In this document: piece after piece, positions 1-10,261 of the stretch
How positions within the stretch are numbered: the stretch's first letter is position 1
How the letters are laid out: each line of letters opens with the position of its first letter
NCBI RefSeq assembly: GCF_050947875.1
Contig: NC_134576.1
Span: 59,214,255 to 59,278,254 of the forward strand
From: Dermacentor variabilis
Lineage: Eukaryota > Arthropoda > Arachnida > Ixodida > Ixodidae
Reading direction: 5' to 3'
DNA: 64,000 bases
Notes under the pieces: model-generated
The model's database searches: none
What the model was told of the DNA's origin: nothing
The model's input: only the letters and a program-made list of their open reading frames with translations
Translations under genes and position numbers: made by a program

Positions 1-123
1 TTTTCTCTCCGCACATTCTGCTCTTATTGACTGCACTTCCAGTACCCTGCGCCTTGAGTTGACGATTCTCGTAGAACCTTCTGACGCACGCCACTGCGCT
101 TACGTCCCACCGGCTTTCTTCGC

Positions 124-543
124 ATGCAGCCAAAGTCAATAGCCTACATTGAACTGTTGTCTTTCCCACCAGTTCCTGATGGCGAGTACCTCGTCACTCC
201 TCTGCCCGACATTCCGATAAGGTATGACGTTACAGTGCCTCAAAGTATACTTAATAATACTGGGAACTGCACTCGCATGCCTGTCTGTAACTTTGGATTG
301 GCAAAGCAAATTCTACCACAAGGTATTTGCTTTGCCACCGTTGATTGTCTCGGCGACAAACACGTGGCAGCGTTATCGACCGATGGTTCTCACGAGCTTA
401 GCAGGCCCCTCGCGCCAGCCTCGGGTGCCGATCACAATATAAAGGAAATGGTTGCGACGGACCTGTCCTCGGCGCAGGCTGAAGGCTTTGCCAAGTATTA
501 TCGTCCTACCGAGATATTTTCCACATCGACGATCATCCTTTAG
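124..543 (+). pseudogene. GYP-A pol: protease to RT spacer
   Basis: An open stretch of 139 codons covers the region between protease and RT finger domain. It is recognised because the same protein text recurs in GYP-B (12979-12366, minus strand) at the same place in pol. Shared landmarks are the PPxPDGEYL block, the ILPQGIC block and an ELSRPL.PASG block. There is no catalytic motif here. The reading frame changes after base 543, before the RT starts. Confidence 0.7.
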
Positions 544-1310
544 GCCAGACGCTCGTGGTCAAGCATCGGATTATTACTGGCGATGCTACGCCTATTCACC
601 GACGACGGTATCGTGTTTCTGCGTCGGAACGCCGAGTAATTCAATTCGAAGTCAACAAAATGCTCGATAAAAACATCACTGAGCCTTCTTCGTGTCCCTA
701 GGCGTCACCTGTGGTGTTGGTTAAGAAGAAGGACGGCACGTGGCGCTTTTGTGTAGACTACCGTCATCTGAACAGCATTAGAAAGAAGGACGTCTACCCT
801 CTTCCACGTATAGACGACGTCCTTGACTGCCTGCACGGTTCCAAGTATATCTCGTCTATTGATCTTCGTTCGGGATACTGGCAGATTGCTGTTGACCATA
901 TGGCCCGAGAGAAAACCGCGTTCATCACACCTGATGGCCTATACTAACTTAAAGTAATGCCGTTTGGATTATGCAACGCCCCTGCCACCTTCGAGCGTAT
1001 TATGGACTCCTTGCGCGAAGGTTTCAAATGGTCCACATGCCTCTCCTACCTCGACGACGTCATCGTCTTCTCGCCAACGTTCGAGACTCACCTTGAAAGT
1101 CTCACAACTATACTTGATGTATTGCGAAAGGCGAAGCTGCAACTTAACTCGCCCGAATGTCGCTTTGGCCGCCGGCAAATTACTCATCTAGGCCATCTCG
1201 TTGACGGTTCCGGAGTAGAGCCTGATCCCGACAAAACTCCCGCTCTCGGAGAGTTTCCGGTTCCGAAGAAAGCCGCAGACGTTCGAAGTTTTGTAGGGCT
1301 ATGCCCGTAG
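544..1310 (+). pseudogene. GYP-A reverse transcriptase (broken)
   Basis: RT domain of Ty3/gypsy pol. Blocks run in order: VLVKKKDGTWRFCVDYRHLN (about 714-773), YPLPRIDDVLD, SSIDLRSGYWQI, MPFGLCNAPATF (957-992) and the catalytic YLDD box (from 1047) followed by VIVFSP. The metal-binding aspartates are intact, yet the domain is broken by a TAA at 945-947, where the family has Glu (LY-E-xKVMPFG), and a TAG at 1308-1310. The frame is otherwise maintained across both stops. Confidence 0.9.
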
Positions 1311-1850
1311 ATTCATGGTTTTATTCAAGATTTTGCGGCAGTTGCTAGACCCCTCACTAATCTTTTCAAGAAAGGCGTACAATTCACGTGGGGTACCGCA
1401 GAGGCCGCCGCCTTCTCTCGTCTCGTCACTCTTCTGTCCTCACCACCCATTCTCGCCCACTTCGACCCTAATGCCCCTACAGAATTACGTACAGATGTCA
1501 GTGGTCATGGCGTAGGTGCGTCAGCGTCAGCGTGGCCAGGATCGCGTTATTGCTTATGCGAGCCGCCTACCCACACCATCGGAGCACAATTACTCCATTA
1601 CGGAACGAGAATGCCTTGCTGTAGTCTCGGCGGTTGCGATGTTCCGTCCTTTCATTTACGGTCGCCCTTTTTCCGTAGTCACTGACCATCATGCTCTCTG
1701 CTGGCTCTCTTCGCTAAAAGATCCTACAGGCCGGCTTGGTCGATTGCCTTTGAGGCTACAAGACTTTTCGTATTCCGTGGGGTACAAGTCTGGCCGCCTG
1801 GACCAAGACGCTGACAGCTTGTCGCGTTACCCTGTTGACGTCTCCGACTC
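1311..1850 (+). pseudogene. GYP-A RNase H (frameshifted)
   Basis: Connection and RNase H domain. The stretch 1311-1510 reads in the RT frame (ARPLTNLF, FTWG, ELRTDVSGHGVGA). The frame then shifts near 1515 and continues as [30 protein letters not shown] and DADSLSR, which marks the end of RNase H. In the family the first catalytic Asp lies in LRTDASGHG; here LRTDVSGHG keeps the Asp. A stop at 1513-1515 and the frame change prevent a continuous product. Confidence 0.85.
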
Positions 1851-3315
1851 CTCTAATATCGCCAGTGCTTCTTGCGTATTTTCTGTATCACAGCTGCTTC
1901 ATTTCGACGACGAGCAACGCCATGACGCCTACAACAGAGCACTCATCGACCGTTTTGAGCACTCTCCGGCCGATGCTACTCTACGCCTCTTCGTCCTCCG
2001 CGGCGGTACCCTGTACCATCGTAACCTTCGTCCGGACGGCTCGCAGTTCCCACTTGTAATACCTAAACACCTCCGCTCCACCGTTTTAGAAGAGCTCCAC
2101 GACGCACCAACGGCAGGAAATCTCGGCGTATCTCGATCCTATGACCTTGTAGGTCGCCGTTTTTTCTAGCCGGGTCTTGCACGTTCCGTACGACATTACG
2201 TCGCCGCTTGTGAAGTTTGCCAATTACGCATGAAGCCTTCCCAGCTCCCCGCTGGTTACCTGCAGCCGCTCAACATTCCTGCCGAGCCCTTTCATCGTGT
2301 CCGCTTCGACCTTCTTGGCCCTTTTCCGGAATCTACCTCAGGGAACAAGTGGGCTGCAGTCGCGGTGGACTACGCAACCCGCTACGCCGTAACCCGTGCT
2401 CTTTCGACCAGTTGCGCAACTGATGTTGCGGACATCCTCCTACATGATATTATTTTGATGCACGGTGCTCCGCGTCAATTGCTAACAGCCAGTGGCCGTA
2501 CGTTTTCGGCCAAAACCATCGACATCATGCGTGCCTGCTCAATACGGCATAAATTTACCACCTCCTACCATCCCCAAATGAACGGCCTCACTGAGCGCTT
2601 GAAGCGCACCCTTACAGACATGATATCGAAATAGGTTTCCGACGACCACCGTGACTGGGACCTGGCTCTGCCTTATATTACCTTTGCATACAACTCTTCC
2701 CGTCTCGAAACTGCTGGCTTTTCCCCGTTTTACCTCTTGTATGGCCGCGAACCAACGCTACCGCTCGACACTGTGCTTGCGTCCCCCACAGCTTCAACTG
2801 GCGATTATGCCCGTGACTGGGACCTGGCTCTGCCTTATATTACCTTTGCATACAACTCTTCCCGTCTCGAAACTGCTGGCTTTTCCCCGTTTTACCTCTT
2901 GTATGGCCGCGAACCAACGCTACCGCTCGACACTGTGCTTGCGTCCGCCACAGCTTCAACTAGCGATTATGCCCGTGATGCAATCGCCCATGCTGACCAC
3001 GCTCGCCAACTTGCGCGCGCTCGTCTACAAGTGTCTCAAGACAAGCAGAAGCAACGCTATGACCTCTGTCACCGTGATGTCCATTTTGTGGCCGGCAGCC
3101 TCGTGTTGCTTTGGTCACCTTCGCGTAAAGTTGGCGTATGTGAAAAACTCCTTTCTTGTCACACAAGTCCATATCGCATGCTCCGCAAAGTGACCGATGT
3201 CACCTATGAAATCGTTATAGCCACGTCCCCTACGTCCTCCGCTGTGACAACCAGAGACATTGTCCACGTCACCCCACTCAAGCCCTACAACTCTCCACGC
3301 GCCTTGGATATTTAA
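1851..3315 (+). pseudogene. GYP-A integrase (broken, catalytic Asp lost)
   Basis: Integrase with an H2C2-type N-terminal domain (HDAPTAGNLGVSR, then CEVCQ after a TAG at 2167-2169) and a catalytic core that starts FDLLGPFPES. The second catalytic Asp, normally LLTD, is Ala (LLTASGRTF, codon 2488-2490); the Glu in NGLTERL is kept, 34 residues further on. A TAG at 2632-2634 ends the core. The C-terminal part (2651-3315) is open and ends in TAA, but carries an in-frame duplication of 54 codons and a weakened GPY/F motif (TSPYRML). Confidence 0.88.
2651..2974 (+). repeat. 162-bp in-frame tandem duplication in GYP-A integrase
   Basis: Bases 2651-2812 and 2813-2974 are two head-to-tail copies of the same 162 bp. 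By eye they differ at only two positions (GTCCCCC against GTCCGCC; ACTGGCG against ACTAGCG). Since 162 is 54 codons, the frame is kept and the segment from DWDLALPYITFAYNSS to the start of the integrase C-terminal domain appears twice. The near-identity shows that the duplication is young compared with the stops elsewhere in the element. Confidence 0.95.
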
Positions 3316-3342
3316 CAGCACCATGACGGTGCGTTTGCCGCC

Positions 3343-3550
3343 GGGGGGGGGGGGGGGGTAGTATTACGATATCATCGTGCGATGCTGAAGAAATGAGCCG
3401 CCGCGAGAACGACGATGAAGTTGGTCGGGGAGCTTGGTGCGAGCTAGTGTCGGCCTGGCAGCCTGGCTCCAGTGTAAATATCCTGTAAATAGGCCCTTCT
3501 GTCTGTGTCTTTTTCACACGCAACAAGATAAAATATAAATTAAAAATTAT
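3343..3550 (+). mobile_element. GYP-A G-tract and probable 3' LTR
   Basis: Immediately after the integrase stop there is a run of 16 G (3343-3358) in the position of the polypurine tract that primes plus-strand synthesis. The sequence that follows (about 3359-3540) is alignable with the minus-strand LTR remnant of GYP-B at 16395-16147: both contain a GATATCATC/GATACCATC block, CTCGTTCCAGTGTA-like and CCAGTGTAAATA-like text, and TGTGTCTTT near the end. The right edge is uncertain, and no second copy is in the window to fix the boundaries. Confidence 0.6.
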
Positions 3551-4896
3551 ACGGCAAGTTGTACACTATAAACGTGTGGTGCCGAGCGTTTACGCAAAGA
3601 AGAAGTAATTTATTTTATTTCTTTTTTTCATTTTCAGGTGGCAGACGGTACCGCAAGCGTAAATAAGTTGGCAGAGCGCAGCGCTATGTCTTCTGCCACC
3701 AGGAGCTTGCACGATGCGCTCAACAGGAATGCGCTGCCAGCACTTCGTAACGTAGCGAGCACGACAAAACCGTCAACTGGATTTGAGGGTCATCTTTACT
3801 AGCCGACTAGATCAATTTCCCTTCTTTTTTCGCTATTCGTCATCGGCTGCGTCATGACTCGCTCTCCGTAGGCACTGCCGCTATCGCTGCGATCTGCCCC
3901 ACGGCACATCGTGTATAGAAGCAATGGAACTTGAAATCGAACATTCCGGATTACTAGGCCCTGCATTGCCTGCCCGAAGTAAAGTCGAAGGGCGGGGTGC
4001 TGACGGTGCGCTCTATGCCGTAAAATTGAGGAACAAAGTGCGGCACTTCCAAAGTAGAGATAAAAGTGCAGCAAAAGAAAAGAGATCTCCACAATATCTT
4101 CCCGCCCTAACTCTATATTTTTATCAGCCCAACGAAGGAAGCGCTGGACCAGCCTAGGTTGAACCCTTCTGATTGTTGAACAGCGATTTGCGAGATATTC
4201 ATGCTGGCGATCGCACTGGGAATTTGATATCACCATGCAAATATCTCATTGGCATTGCCTTTGAATTGTAGGTCACGGGAAAGTTGACCCAGCCCTTCTG
4301 CCGACCAACAGAGCAATTGCGATAGCAACTGAGTGGACAGTGTCAGCAGCAGAGATCTAGGCCGTTCAGATGAATGCTTCGACTCCAACCGACCTCTGGG
4401 AGCTGCAGGCCGGTGGTGATGAACCGCAGTGCAAAATTGCTTCGTCTGCGTGTAATGACCGGTCGTAGGCTTGCTCCCGAGTCTCCTCCAATTGATATTG
4501 TAGCTTGCAAAAAGTCTTCTTAAAAAGCCGGCAGGGGTGGTGCAACTCATTATCCATCACTTCTACGAGCGCGTATCGCATTCCAGCCGTGTTCGACAGC
4601 GAAAGAGAAACGCCAAGCAGACGACAAAGGCAAGTAATAGCCTCCTAAGCAACCAACGCACGCACGCGCGACGCCCGCGTGTCTCCGGGTAGTGGGACCG
4701 GTCAGCGCGGTCTGGGTCGCAAGCCAACAGCCAAGACGCAGCAACGGAACCTAAAGCAGACTACCGCTTCGCCGTTTCAGCTCTCAGCCAAATTCGAGTT
4801 CGCTTTGTAAATGATTGACAGTTGCGTGACGTGAGCATAATTTGCGGTGCCACCTCGCTGTCTCTGACGGCCATTGACGGGAGCAAAATCTTGCCC
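3551..4896. other. Unassigned interval left of the SINE
   Basis: No recognised gene or repeat. Short open frames occur on the minus strand (4236-3799, 4550-4230) but they have no known motif, no repeat partner here and no splice-site support. The interval would lie in the intron downstream of CLCA exon 5 if that gene continues to the left. I looked for the VWA segment that should follow in CLCA (a DxSGSM motif) and did not find it. Confidence 0.4.
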
Positions 4897-4906
4897 AATC
4901 AGATGA

Positions 4907-5145
4907 ACCCGCCTTGTTTGCTCAGTGACTATGGTGTTGGCCTTCTGACCACGAGGTCGCGGGATCAAATCCCGGCCAGGGCGTTCGGATTATGACGGGG
5001 ACAAAATGTGAAAACCCCTGTGAACATAGATTTAAATGCACGTTAAAGTACCCCAGGTGGTCGAAATTTCCGGAGTCCTCCACTATGGCGTGCCTCATCA
5101 TCAGAAAGTGGTTTTGGCACGTAAAACCCCATAATTTATTTAACT
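4907..5145 (+). repeat. tRNA-headed SINE (tick Ruka-like) with 10-bp target duplication
   Basis: The head looks like a tRNA gene: an A-box-like segment (TTTGCTCAGTGACTATGG) and a B-box-like segment (GGGATCAAATCCC) about 35 bp apart. The body contains CACGTTAAAGTACCCCAGGTGG and ends ACGTAAAACCCCATAATTTATTT. AATCAGATGA occurs just left (4897-4906) and just right (5146-5155), a perfect 10-bp target site duplication. A second, minus-strand copy lies at 20040-20295 and a decayed copy at 42226-42420. The insertion sits at the left edge of the recognisable Penelope-like RT. Confidence 0.85.
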
Positions 5146-5161
5146 AATCAGATGAGGCCAA

Positions 5162-6266
5162 GTGAACTGGTTCTCTTCTGAACCGTTACAAGATTTGGCC
5201 CCTCAATATTTCTTCATGACACCCAAGAACAAAGAGGCAGGCCGCTGTTATCTTCTTCCTCAAATAGATAATGTTTCCGCCGAAGAAATAATTACGGCAG
5301 GAATCCCAGGTCGGCCTATTGTGTCTAATAACAAGGCGCCTACCGAGAGACAATGTAAAGTCTTAAATGAACCTCTGCCAAAGATCCCCACCACCCTGCT
5401 GTCTTTTTTTCAAGACACGCCGCACTTCCTTCGAATTATCGACGACACCAACACGAACCGAAACCACGCTATTCTAGTCACTTTGGATGTTTCTGCCCTT
5501 TACACTAACTTTACACTAAGGAAAAGAATTGAAGCCGTATCGAAATCCCTCGCAATCAGTCCCCAAGCGCACGCTCCTGAAGTTTACCTGTCGCTCCTTA
5601 GGTTAGTTCTCACGCTTAACTATTTCAAATTACATTCTATTAACTACCTGCAAACCTTCGGCACTAACATGGGAACACCATTCGCTACCGCGTATGCGAA
5701 CACTTTCGTAGGGCAGCTTGAAACAGACCTGCTGAAATCCTGCCTTTTAAAACGCCAAACCTATTTTTGTTAGACTGACGATATATTTATAATATAGAAA
5801 CAAGGCACAAGCGCGTTAACTGATTTTATTAGCCATTTCAATCAATTTCACGCATGTATTGAACTGACTGCGCGCCCACTCTCATAGTAAAATCAACTTC
5901 CTACACACGGTGGTCTACATAGAAAACGGAAAACTGAGAAAGACATTTTCCCGGAAGCGTCCAGATAGCCAGCAAAATTTAGACTACCACAGTCATCACT
6001 TGCGACGCTGCAAGGAAGAAATTTTTGTCGAGCAAGCGAAACGAATAAGAAGAATCTGCAGCGAAGATAGCGATTATATCCACCACCTAAATGACTTTAA
6101 AAAAAAGCTAGCAGAAAGAACCTCTCCGCAAGTTGCTCCCGATGGAGCTTCTGATGTTGCGCCAAGATTGGAGAGGCAGCCGGAATTAGCTAAGAAACAG
6201 CCTACACCAAAAGCTGACAAACCGGCGACGTTGATAAAAAATATTTTAATGCTCTCCAAAAGATGA
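5162..6266 (+). pseudogene. Penelope-like reverse transcriptase
   Basis: Two open segments form one RT. The first (5162-5773) has the PGRPIVS block, the DVSALYTN catalytic block A and the NMGTPFA block. It ends at a TAG at 5771-5773, directly in front of TDDIFI, where the family has the catalytic YIDD motif (RYIDDIF); so the stop and Ile-to-Thr change fall in the active site. The second (5910-6266) continues with VVYIENGKL, FSRKRPDSQQNLDYHSHH and a basic tail, which corresponds to the RT thumb. Both match the usual order for this family. Confidence 0.8.
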
Positions 6267-6589
6267 ACAACATCCTGAGAAAACGCCACCAATACTATAA
6301 AGTAACGAGCGTTGCGGAAAAGCATTCCCCGATAACCTATCGGGTTACCTATCGGCGCAAAAAAAACTTTAAACACATGTTAGTGCACGCAAATGTCAGC
6401 AAACATCATTCCTCCGTATAGAAAGCATATTATAACCCCTTTTGTGCAAAACTTGTAGGCACCTTCAACGTTACATTGAAGTTAAAAGCACCACAAATAG
6501 TTAAACCCATGAAGTCAAATGTACCTTTACTTGTACAAGATCATACGTGGTTTAAATACTTGAATGTTCCTTCCCTAAGAAACAATATA

Positions 6590-6790
6590 TCGTTAAAACG
6601 GGACAATCAATAAAAGTCAGTTTAAACGGACATCGCCCAGACACAGCGAAAGAGCTTCCTAGAGCCGTCGGCAAACATTTCAACCAACCAGGTCATAACT
6701 GTGACGAACTTAAACTTTGAATCTTACGATTTCCGTTGTGAACGAGAAAGAAAATACAGACTCATCTTATTCATAATACCTTATTCGTAG
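6590..6790 (+). pseudogene. Penelope-like GIY-YIG endonuclease remnant
   Basis: The stretch reads GQSIKVSLNGHRPDTA, then AVGKHFNQPGHNCDELKL, a stop, and ILRFPL. A basic residue in an NGHR block followed by HF..PGH is the layout of the GIY-YIG nuclease domain at the C-terminus of Penelope-like elements, which nicks the target. The GIY and YIG strands themselves are not recognisable in the decayed linker at 6270-6590. Assignment comes from known family architecture together with position after a Penelope-type RT. Confidence 0.6.
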
Positions 6791-7330
6791 GTTGAGGACG
6801 TTGCAACCAGTACGCATAAGCATTTCGAAGGGAGCTTTAGAATCTATTCGCTATGCTAAATTTTAGGCAATAGGCAAGAATACTTGATTGCTTGCTTTGT
6901 GATATTTTCTTTCTTTCCTTTTTCTTTCTTTTTATTTATTTATTTTATTTCATTTATTTGCTATATACTTTCTTTTTCACGAGCACCGGTTTCTGCCACT
7001 GCCTCTGTTATCTCTTTCAGAGACACCATAGCCCACGACCACCAGCGAAGCCGGTGATAGAGGGATGCTGTGCACTCCATTGACCCGCCGGCTGCCACAC
7101 GACCGTGTCACCGGCCTTGTGCACAACACTCCTTTACTCTCAATTCTGCACCTCCGTAGTTAGATGACACACCTTCGATCGTTGCGGCACCCACCCGCGG
7201 TACCCCTCTCCCCGTCAGAAGAACCCTACCTATATATACTGTGGCGAAGAAAGCATGGGTCGCCTTGCAAAAGGCAAGACCACTTGTGGAAACGTTGGCT
7301 CCCGCTTTTACCTTGATCTGACTTTGGTCA
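6791..7330 (+). other. Probable 3' region of the Penelope-like element
   Basis: Non-coding. A T-rich run (6896-6980) is followed by a GC-richer part and by a block at about 7240-7330 with GTGGCGAAGAAAG, a small hairpin GCCTTGCAAAAGGC, and GTGGAAACGTTGG. The last pattern resembles the GAAACG half of hammerhead-type ribozymes found in terminal repeats of such elements, but the conserved CUGANGA half is not intact. The element's 3' edge is not defined. Confidence 0.35.
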
Positions 7331-7722
7331 TCATTTTAACAATTATAAACATCAAAAAGTCCAGTAATTACATCAAATTGCTGTTCATGACGTAGAAGCC
7401 ACTGTGGCTACTTAACTTGACTACAAGCATCATAATCTGTTCTTCATTGCGCACGCGAATGTGTCTTTTAGTAAAGCTTCATGAATGTTAGCTAGGACCC
7501 TTCTGTATGTTTGCATAATTAATAAAGAATTCAGCTTGCTATAATAAACATATATGTGTACAAATTTACGGCTATAAACACTGCGACACCACCAGGCCAC
7601 AAAGATCATTGTGCCAAAGCTAGGTTTGTCACTGATTTGTTCTTTGAATTAGAGAAAAAACAAGGACACACGCCGACCGCTGTTTCTTTCCTTTTTGCGC
7701 TGCCATGGTTTCTCGCGCTGAC
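7331..7722. other. AT-rich non-coding interval
   Basis: No recognised feature. It lies directly downstream (on the minus strand) of CLCA exon 5 and should be the start of the following intron. The only long open frame here, on the plus strand across 7556-7939, is the mirror of the exon. Confidence 0.4.
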
Positions 7723-7933
7723 CCAAAAACACATGTTTTCCAACTGGCCCAGCTTTCCACGTTACTGCGTCAATGACTTGCTCGTCGTGAAGGAAGCACA
7801 CGTACCCCACGAAGTCTTCGTTCTGCTTGATGACGTCCCAGGTGGACTTGCCATTGCAGATCTTGTTGCGCATGTTAGGTGCAAACTTGTTGTGTCTGTG
7901 GCTTTTGTCCTCCGAGTTACAAAAATCCTTTAT
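7723..7933 (-). CDS. CLCA-like: CLCA-like exon 5 (Cys-rich end of N-terminal domain)
   Basis: The exon opens after a pyrimidine-rich acceptor ending TTGGTTTACAG and begins IKDFCNSEDKSHRHNKFAPN, then NKICNGKSTWDVIK. In CLCA proteins the same spacing FC..HN..AP..N.(M/L)C..(R/K)STW(E/D)VI closes the metalloprotease-like domain just before the VWA domain. The preceding exon ends with SSIMYLPRLEN, so the join is natural. Two donor choices exist: GTACGT after base 7806 (ending ..NEDFVG plus two bases) or GTCAGC after base 7723 (ending ..GKHVFLG). The first has the better donor and matches the family length better; the coordinates give the longer option. Confidence 0.82.
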
Positions 7934-9560
7934 CTGTAAACCAAGAAACTCTTTTCAGCAATAGAGATCACGAGCATTGACACGAATGTCGCCCTTGAAG
8001 TGATGCCCATGAATTTATTTCGAATGCTCTTTTGCTAATCGAAACAAAAGCGTGTATTTTGTTTTGTTGCCTGGTTTAAGCAACTGCATAGAAACCAAAA
8101 CTGATGGTTGTCAATGTAGGGTTTTAGTGGAACGCTTCCACAAGGCTATTCGCTTTGCTATTTAAAATGCATGTTGAAAGGTCTATGTTGCTAATTGGTG
8201 ATCCTTGATAGGCGATTGTTAATTCTCTACGTAATTCTTGTACACAACATAGCTGTTAACCAGAAAATCTGAAGCCCTAGTATAGGTTGATATACATCTA
8301 AGTCAATTCCTCTTTCGTTTGGTAATTGCAGTGGCGTGAGTGCCAGCTTAAAAAGCCACTACCATCCTTCTTTAACACTGCCACACTTTCTAGTGCAGGC
8401 GCGGAATGTGGAGAGCGCGGCGAGCAGGGCAGAAAAAAGATAAGTTGCAATTTTATCGTGATAGAAATTACTCGGGCAGCAAGTATTTGAGATACAGATA
8501 CAAGCTACTACCTGAATTTCTCTATCCGGTATGATACTTCACATTTGTATCTTAAGATACATCGATAAGTTCGCAAATTTCCAATTATAGATTGTCAGTG
8601 GGTTCTATATACGCAGCATTGGCAGAATCATCAGAACGCACTCGCTCCAAGCCTCAATGCCAAGAGGTCAGCATACACTGTCTCAGCCCAAGTTGACCGC
8701 TTTATAATTTCTTAGCTTTGCTTGCCTAATTTTGGCACAAAATGCATTACTGCACTCCACGTACCCTGCCTTCTTCAAGCATACCCAACAATATCTGTAT
8801 TGTCTACGCAACGGTACCATTTATTGCGATAAAGATTTTATTCTAATCACTCGGATCGTGCGAACACCTACAAAACAATTATATGTTAAAAAACGTGCGT
8901 ACAACATCTACAAAATGTTAGGTCCAAACAGAGAGGCAAAGAAAGGAAAAATTCTTGCTCCTACGTAATGAAGTTTAGAATTGTGTAAGAGATACATACC
9001 TCGCATGGTAGGAAAGTATTTATGAATATAAGAGTAAGCACAAAGCTAAAATTCGGTTCATGAGCAATCAGTAGTTCCCTGGCACGACAAACATCATAAC
9101 AGTATCAGAATACAGCAAGTAATAATAAACCAGTTCCTGCGTGAGGCCCTACTTACAAAAAACACGCTTACAGCTAAAGAAACTGTTATTGATTTTCCAA
9201 CCATCCCAGACAAGAACTTTCCTTAATATTCAAGTCGTCTTGTTTCTATTTTCTTTTCGGACAATTAAGTATAAAGCAAATTCTCAGTAGTACTAGAAAA
9301 GAAAGGTAATAAATTAAGCAAACTCGGCTTCAGTAGACTTTTCTAAAGTGCGAATCAAGCTTGTTTCGGCATAAAATGATTGTTGTGCATCAGATGAGTG
9401 TTCATATCTTCGATGTGCTTGTAATTGTTCCAACACTTTTTAAAAATCACTCGCTTCGTGTACTGCATTTATAATAGTCAAGTGAGATTGCTTCACATGT
9501 AAACTGAATACCTCATTGGACATATGGCAATTTACAATTTGTAGGATAGTTCGAAAGTCT
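7934..9560 (-). other. CLCA-like intron 4, part near exon 5: no recognised feature
   Basis: AT-rich sequence without a recognised gene or repeat. A short open frame on the plus strand (8732-8968) has no motif and no homologue in the window. The interval belongs to the intron between exons 4 and 5. Confidence 0.4.
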
Positions 9561-9900
9561 CATCCATATTTATTTATTTATTTATTTTAAATATTTTCAA
9601 GGCCGGTAGGCGCTACTGAAAGGAGTGGTTCATATACACAGAAAAAGAATGCAGATCAATCAATAAAATATTTGTTATATTGAAGAAATTCTGACGATAG
9701 CATCAATTTCACGATATGCATTTCCAAAGCGGGTGACTAAATGCATTAGTGTTCATGTAATCTTATAACTTCAATGCAGAAAATTGTATTTGGTGTTTCA
9801 TTAAAACTATAACTATGCCATGCCTGCAATGCTGTCACAAGTTTTACAGCGCTTATCTGAGAAATAGCACGTTCGAAATTCGTTCCAAATGAGTGCGCCT
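9561..9900 (-). mobile_element. Probable LINE 3' end with TTTA-repeat tail
   Basis: Read on the minus strand, a coding-like fragment with many stops runs toward GCGCCTACCGGCCTTGAAAATA and ends in a (AAAT)n tail at 9589-9571. A gene-poor 3' end followed by a simple-repeat tail is the usual end of a non-LTR retrotransposon. The 5' limit is not visible. Confidence 0.4.
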
Positions 9901-10104
9901 CGCAGAGTCACTGATTTCAATTATTTTGTGCAATATTTTGTGCAATACGTGCACAAAATAAGTATTAAACAGTACAATACTAAAATTGTGTCAGAAGTTA
10001 TGTATGTTCATTTGCAGTGTAAACAATGTTGCTTCTTCGAGTAATCGAGATTAATGTGGCGATTGGACAATTTTTAAAATTTCTTTCCACTAAGAAAGAG
10101 CGGG

Positions 10105-10117
10105 TGTGTGTGTGTGC

Positions 10118-10191
<74 letters not shown>

Positions 10192-10230
10192 GTGTGTGTG
10201 TGTGTGTGTGTGTGCATAAACACACACACG
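10105..10230. repeat. Compound microsatellite (TG)n(TA)n(TG)n(CA)n
   Basis: A short TG tract (10105-10115) is followed by about 70 bp of uninterrupted TA (10120-10186), then ACATA, another TG tract (10191-10213) and a short CA tract. It abuts the left end of GYP-B. The long alternating TA core is self-complementary and is likely to vary in length between individuals and between assemblies. Long open frames over it on both strands are artefacts of the repeat. Confidence 0.98.
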
Positions 10231-10261
10231 TCGCGCACACCTTGCTTGCCTCTTGCGCATT

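Larger units (their letters stand above)
1..3550 (+). mobile_element. GYP-A: Ty3/gypsy LTR retrotransposon relic (5' part outside window)
   Basis: A plus-strand Ty3/gypsy element entered through the end of its protease region. Reverse transcriptase, RNase H and integrase follow in Ty3/gypsy order, then a G-tract and an LTR-like stretch. Many in-frame stops and frame changes break pol, so this is a dead copy. Its protein matches that of GYP-B, GYP-D and GYP-E closely enough (for example the spacer reading SFPPVPDGEYL) to place the four in one lineage; GYP-C belongs to a different family. The 5' LTR and gag lie outside the window. Confidence 0.9.
5156..6790 (+). mobile_element. Penelope-like element (RT plus GIY-YIG endonuclease), degenerate
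   Basis: A Penelope-like retroelement on the plus strand. Its RT lacks the Ty3/gypsy or LINE signature blocks and instead has GIPGRPIVS, LVTLDVSALYTNF and a GTNMGTPFATAYANTFVGQ-type block, which are typical of this class. After the RT comes a linker, then an endonuclease-like C-terminus. Stops and frame changes make it non-coding. It probably lost its 5' part before or during the insertion of the SINE at its left edge. Confidence 0.8.

Noticed and set aside
3799..4581. Downstream CLCA exons (VWA domain) left of exon 5
   Set aside because: No DxSGSM-like motif or family text in any minus-strand frame between 1 and 7700.
7556..7939. Plus-strand open frame of 127 codons
   Set aside because: It is the mirror of CLCA exon 5; the minus strand has the splice sites and the family motifs.
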